Assembly (NCBI GenBank): GCA_905234795.1
Contig: CAJOIQ010000011.1
Coordinates: 1-64,000 of the forward strand
Length of the DNA: 64,000 nucleotides
Reading direction: 5' to 3'
Origin: an uncultured Bacteroidales bacterium
Lineage (GTDB): Bacteria > Bacteroidota > Bacteroidia > Bacteroidales > UBA932
Shown: piece after piece, positions 60,606-64,000 of the stretch
How the letters are laid out: each line of letters begins with the position of its first letter
Numbering within the stretch: the stretch's first letter is position 1
Position numbers and translations under genes: made by a program
Notes under the pieces: generated by a model
What the model saw: the letters and a program-made list of their open reading frames with translations, nothing else
Told to the model about the DNA's origin: nothing
Databases searched by the model: none

Positions 60606-62579
60606 ATGAAAAAGATACTTATCTCTTTTCTCGCTCTATTGACCACATTAAGTGTTTTTGCCCAGGCGGGACTGAGCCAGGGGCAGGCAGTAGGGCAGAC
60701 AACGGCCAACCCCACCTCGCCGGGGAAGAAGCATTGCCCCCACTGCGGCATCACCATGGGAAACGTCACTTACCCCTGGCAGCACGAGACCTGGTGCCCC
60801 TATTACCGGAGCAACGGGTCGGGCGGGAGCAGCAGTTCATCCCTTTCTTCGGCAACGACGGCAGCGGCTATCAGTACGGGAGCTGTTGTGCTGGGAAGCG
60901 CCCTGTCCAGCCTGATTACCGCGGCCATGGACCACAGCAGCGGCGACAACAACTACTACCGGAACGACGGCTTCGGCCAGCAGATTACCTTCCAAACGCA
61001 GTACTACCGGGACGACGACCACACCTGCGTAGTATTGCGGGATCCCAAGACGGGGAAGAAGGGTATCTGGCACAATGCCTATGTCTTTAACCACAAAAGC
61101 GATCCCCAGCCTACCTCCGGATTCTGGATCCTGAAACCGGAATATGAGCAGATATACATGGACCAGTACATGAGCCATCCCTACGCCGTCACCCTCAAGA
61201 AAACCACCAAGAAGGGCATCACCCGGGACGAATGGCAGGTCTATGAATTCGGCCTCGGGAGCATGTGCTATAAGGGTCACGCCACCGTCATATCGCCCTA
61301 TGTCGCCAGCGACGTGGAATTCTCCTTCAAGGCGGCCAAGCTGATGCTGCAGAAGGAAGGGGCCGACGGAAAGCCCGTCTGGGGCCTGTACAAGGTGGCC
61401 AGGGCCGGGGCTGATGAAATCAAGAAGCACCCCATCACCCTCCAGGAGATGGCCGTTCCCCAGCTGGACAGCATCCAGTTCTATGCCGGGCAGTCCATTG
61501 TGTGGAAGGACGGCCTTTGCGGCATCATCGACGACAACGGCAAGGAACTGATTCCTATTAAATATAAGGACGTTGGTACCGTCGTCGGCAATAAGAAGTG
61601 GGCCTGGGCGGTGAACAGCGACGGCGACTGCGGCCTAATCAATACTAAGGGTGAGGTCATCCTTCCCTTCGTCCATTCCAATATGCACGTGGACGAGTAT
61701 GGCGTATCGGCCCGCCGGGAAGGAGAGAGCAAGTACTTCGTATTCCTGAACGATGGTACCCAGACCCCCGCCCTCTATGACGACGTCACTTTTACCAAAG
61801 ATGGTTATGTGTTTGAACAGGACGGCCTGTACGGCTTTGCCAACAATAAGGGAGAGACGGTGCTGGAAGCGGGGTTCGAGAGTATCCAGATTGTGGATCA
61901 TGATCCCGAACTGGTAAAATTCACAAAGGTAAACGACGACTATGTGGGGAAGAAGATGTTCTTTGTCAAAAAGGACGGGAAATGGGGCGTGAAGCACTTT
62001 ACTGACGGGAGCTATCTCATGGAGCCGATGGTACTGGACAGGAGTAAGATACTTTATTATCTGGGGACGCTCAAGACATACGATTTTATGATGATGGAAC
62101 GGGACCAGCGGGACTATTACAGAACCGGCAAGGGTGAATTCGAGACCCAGGCACAGTTCGAGGCCAGACGCTTTGACCCTGCCGCCAATGAAGATTATGT
62201 GCAGAAGCAGATGGCGGATTTTCCGCAGCAGTTCCTTCGGGCTCAGTTGAATCAGGCCCTCAAGTATAACACCGGGATGACCATCAATTGGCACGACTAC
62301 GATGCCGAGCGGGAAGCGTTCCCCTTCTCCAGCAATCTGTCGGCTCTCCCGATCTACTATCTTTCCGTACCCATTGGGGAAGGCCCCGCCTTTAGACAGG
62401 CCCTTTCGTCCCTGCGCACCAAAGACTTGCTGCAGACGGTTAAGGTGTTTATTTACCAGCACTTCGCACAGATTGCCGAAATGGACATAACGCTGCCAGA
62501 CGGCAAGACCTATCATTACGTAAACCCGGGCCTGGAAGGCTACACCGGTCCCATTGTTAACTATTCAGATTTATATTGA
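60606..62579 (+). CDS. Exported WG-repeat protein
   Basis: A 657-residue secreted protein (signal peptide MKKILISFLALLTTLSVFAQ). A CPHCG...WCPYY zinc-ribbon-like segment lies at about residues 38-60, then a Ser/Ala-rich stretch. WG-type repeats follow (KDGLCGIIDDNGKELIPIKYKDV, SDGDCGLINTKGEVILPFVH, QDGLYGFANNKGETVLEAGFESI, KDGKWGVKHFTDGSYLMEPM). The C-terminal domain (KGEFETQAQFEARRFDPA ... AFRQALSSLRTKDLLQTVKVFIY ... ITLPDGKTYHY) is shared with the partial gene at the right edge. The start is set by the signal peptide and the -7 box. WG repeats likely mediate binding; the function is unknown. Confidence 0.75.
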   Translation: MKKILISFLALLTTLSVFAQAGLSQGQAVGQTTANPTSPGKKHCPHCGITMGNVTYPWQHETWCPYYRSNGSGGSSSSSLSSATTAAAISTGAVVLGSALSSLITAAMDHSSGDNNYYRNDGFGQQITFQTQYYRDDDHTCVVLRDPKTGKKGIWHNAYVFNHKSDPQPTSGFWILKPEYEQIYMDQYMSHPYAVTLKKTTKKGITRDEWQVYEFGLGSMCYKGHATVISPYVASDVEFSFKAAKLMLQKEGADGKPVWGLYKVARAGADEIKKHPITLQEMAVPQLDSIQFYAGQSIVWKDGLCGIIDDNGKELIPIKYKDVGTVVGNKKWAWAVNSDGDCGLINTKGEVILPFVHSNMHVDEYGVSARREGESKYFVFLNDGTQTPALYDDVTFTKDGYVFEQDGLYGFANNKGETVLEAGFESIQIVDHDPELVKFTKVNDDYVGKKMFFVKKDGKWGVKHFTDGSYLMEPMVLDRSKILYYLGTLKTYDFMMMERDQRDYYRTGKGEFETQAQFEARRFDPAANEDYVQKQMADFPQQFLRAQLNQALKYNTGMTINWHDYDAEREAFPFSSNLSALPIYYLSVPIGEGPAFRQALSSLRTKDLLQTVKVFIYQHFAQIAEMDITLPDGKTYHYVNPGLEGYTGPIVNYSDLY

Positions 62580-62581
62580 TT

Positions 62582-63244
62582 ATGAAAAAGTTTATTGTTC
62601 TTGCTTTTTCGGCACTTCTTTGCGTTTCTCTGAGTGCCCAGGATAACGGAGGTCTGGGCCAGAAATATGGCGATTATGAAATAAAGATAGGTAAGGGAAA
62701 ATACACCTCGAATTCCCCCGTAACGGCCATTTGGGACAATGCCACCAAGGTTTGGGTGACTTCCCCCATTGTAGACAAGAAGAACCACACCCTGTTCTTC
62801 CTGCCTACCACGGAGGTGACTTTCATCCAGGGTGAAGACTATGTTCCCGAAGCCCAGGGTCTGGTGAACGTGTTCTTCGGCTTCACCTACGGCAAGGGTA
62901 TCGAATATCCCAAAAACAACTGGCTGTGCAAGGGCCACTGCGGGATATTCCGCATCGAGAATGACAAATTGGTTCCCATCGTAGAATCCGGAGGTCTTCT
63001 GGAAAAGGCCTACCTCTGGGAAGCCCGCTACGCCTATTTCAAGGTAGTCCCCAACCATCAGCTTATCATCGGCACCTTCCATCCCGATGACAAAAAGGGT
63101 TACTCCATCTTCAATCTGGAAGGAGAGCGCCTGTATAACGACCTGAAGGATTTCAAATACAAGGACGAGCCCAGCATCAGCATCCAGTTGGAAGACGGTT
63201 CCTGGCACCACCTGGACCCTGCCGACGGATCTATGATTGACTAA
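62582..63244 (+). CDS. Exported protein of unknown function linked to the WG-repeat gene
   Basis: A 220-residue protein with signal peptide MKKFIVLAFSALLCVSLSAQ. It starts 2 nt after the stop of the WG-repeat gene, so the two are co-transcribed. The mature part is rich in aromatic beta-strand-like segments (TAIWDNATKVWVTSPIV, TLFFLPTTEVTFIQGEDYV, LEKAYLWEARYAYFKVVPNHQLIIGTFHPDD) without recognised motifs. It ends SWHHLDPADGSMID. No known family is recognised. It may be a partner of the WG-repeat protein at the cell surface (inference). Confidence 0.65.
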   Translation: MKKFIVLAFSALLCVSLSAQDNGGLGQKYGDYEIKIGKGKYTSNSPVTAIWDNATKVWVTSPIVDKKNHTLFFLPTTEVTFIQGEDYVPEAQGLVNVFFGFTYGKGIEYPKNNWLCKGHCGIFRIENDKLVPIVESGGLLEKAYLWEARYAYFKVVPNHQLIIGTFHPDDKKGYSIFNLEGERLYNDLKDFKYKDEPSISIQLEDGSWHHLDPADGSMID

Positions 63245-63245
63245 A

Positions 63246-63281
63246 ACAAAACAAGCACCCGCGATTCCGTGGGTGCTTGAT
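63246..63281 (-). terminator. Terminator of tRNA-Pro, probably bidirectional
   Basis: AAGCACCC ... GGGTGCTT stem with a 10-nt loop, followed on the minus strand by GTTTTGTTTT. It can also end the plus-strand operon that stops at 63244. Confidence 0.7.
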
Positions 63282-63290
63282 TTCTAGATG

Positions 63291-63363
63291 TCTGGATGAC
63301 TGGACTTGAACCAGCGACCTCCTGGTCCCTAACCAGGTGCGCTACCAACTGCGCTACATCCAG
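63291..63363 (-). tRNA. tRNA-Pro (anticodon reads AGG)
   Basis: The cloverleaf is complete: acceptor CTGGATG / CATCCAG with the C1-G72 pair typical of tRNA-Pro, D-arm GCGCAGTTGGTAGCGC, anticodon arm CCTGG-TTAGGGA-CCAGG, and T-arm GCTGG-TTCAAGT-CCAGT. By the 7-nt loop the anticodon is AGG. Adenosine at position 34 is uncommon in bacteria, so the identity should be treated with care. CCA is not encoded. Confidence 0.85.
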
Positions 63364-63439
63364 AAAATTGGACTGCAAAGATACTACTTTTTTAAGAAAT
63401 TGCAAATAAAAATCCAATAAAATCGCAGGGTCTTATGCC

Positions 63440-64000
63440 TTACTCTATGTGTGCTGTGTAGCTCTTCCCGTCGGGGAGGGTAAAGGTTATATCCTCGAGG
63501 GCAATGGTGTCGTAGCGAATCTGGAATGTAGCGCTCTTTATGGCATCGCCCTTGACGGAATCGAAGGCAGCCTTGAAGGCCTGCGCCTCGTCAATGGGGA
63601 TGGCCAGCGTGAAGCTGTTCCAGCTGCCCGGAGATACGTAGATGGGGAAAAGTTCCCGTTCGGTGTCATATTTCCCCAGGGTAATGGAGTAGCCCTTTGC
63701 ATAAAGCTCCTCCATGTATGTCAGCTGGGCATTGGGGAGTTGCTCCAGAAGATACTCTTTCTGCATCTGAGGATTCTGGGAACGGGCCTCGAAATGCTCC
63801 TGCTTCTCAAATTCACCTTTTTCGGCAATGAATCTGCCAATCTTTTTCCTGTACCAGGGAGTAAAGCCCACGCGGGAATACATGGTCATCACTTCCACCA
63901 CCTGTTCGGGAATCAGATACAGGAAAGGAATCATCACCTTTCCGTCTTCATCGATGGCACCGTACCTGTCCTCCTTTCCGGCCACGACATAGGGATGACC
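63440..64000 (-). CDS. WG-repeat protein, C-terminal part (gene runs off the right edge)
   Basis: An open frame continues past position 64000 (GHPYVVAGKEDRYGAIDEDGKVMIPFLYL is in frame), so only the C-terminal 186 residues are visible. A WG-like repeat (DRYGAIDEDGKVMIPFLY) is followed by the same C-terminal domain as in the protein at 60606-62579: KGEFEKQEHFEARSQNPQMQKEYLLEQLP, YDTERELFPIYV, AFKAAFDSVKGDAIKSATFQIRYDTI and ITFTLPDGKSYTAHIE. It is therefore a paralogue on the opposite strand. Confidence 0.75.
   Translation of the reverse strand, partial: GHPYVVAGKEDRYGAIDEDGKVMIPFLYLIPEQVVEVMTMYSRVGFTPWYRKKIGRFIAEKGEFEKQEHFEARSQNPQMQKEYLLEQLPNAQLTYMEELYAKGYSITLGKYDTERELFPIYVSPGSWNSFTLAIPIDEAQAFKAAFDSVKGDAIKSATFQIRYDTIALEDITFTLPDGKSYTAHIE

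Noticed and set aside
1..64000. CRISPR array, prophage or rRNA operon
   Set aside because: No regularly spaced direct repeats, phage structural genes or rRNA sequence seen anywhere in the window.

Overview
The window looks like a chromosomal segment of a Bacteroidota (Bacteroidales-type) bacterium, probably a gut or rumen lineage. The evidence is repeated TAnnTTTG (-7) promoter boxes with little sign of Shine-Dalgarno sequences, an S46 dipeptidyl peptidase with the DPP11 specificity residue, a NamZ/DUF1343 muramidase, a DUF6515-like protein, a DUF4922 protein, a gyrA-TPR gene order, a regulator-propeller sensor kinase, and WG-repeat secreted proteins. Most of the window is GC-rich housekeeping DNA. 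About 3.1-13.4 kb is clearly more AT-rich and reads as an acquired island.

Left end (1-16.3 kb): a TolC-type outer-membrane factor with a good sigma-54 promoter and upstream palindromes of the type TGTAAA-N-TTTACA. Its probable sensor kinase and sigma-54 response regulator lie at 13.5-15.7 kb, next to copies of the same palindrome. Between them sit a Schlafen/AlbA-type regulator cassette bracketed by two near-identical inverted repeats, and the AT-rich island. The island holds the most interesting system of the window: an undescribed-looking RiPP operon. It has a 38-residue precursor ending in CDMCWGDLSL, an attenuator hairpin, a radical SAM/SPASM maturase, a MiaB-like and a RimO-like methylthiotransferase, a second radical SAM/SPASM enzyme, a membrane-anchored protein and a leucine-rich-repeat protein, joined by 4-nt start/stop overlaps or near-zero spacing. 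All four enzymes are predicted radical SAM proteins, which suggests a methylthiolated, cross-linked peptide product.

Middle (16.7-41.5 kb): tRNA-Asn, an HU/CCDC81-like protein, an acyl-ACP thioesterase, an AspT/YidE-type transporter, a NUDIX hydrolase, a DUF4922-SpoIID fusion, glutamate racemase and a muramidase (peptidoglycan recycling), NAD salvage (pncA, pncB) around prfB, uridine phosphorylase, DPP11, a threonine/methionine block (metY-metX-thrA) divergent from an Lrp regulator, a LolA-like protein, ClpC and a secreted esterase.

41.5-43.2 kb is a non-housekeeping patch: two identical 46-bp palindromes bracket a MITE-like element, a NERD-domain gene broken by an in-frame TAG, and a hairpin-rich stretch ending in a terminator (candidate structured RNA). 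The right end carries glycerophospholipid genes, gyrA (with a frameshift), a TPR protein, PhoH, a SPOR lipoprotein, an M28-fold protein with lost metal ligands fused to a TonB C-terminal domain, leuS, a YitT protein, an AraC-type protein, an RluA-type synthase, a propeller-kinase/LuxR two-component system and paralogous WG-repeat proteins.

Three genes (tolC, the sigma-54 kinase and gyrA) carry deletion-type frameshifts. Since gyrA is essential, some or all may be sequence or assembly errors.
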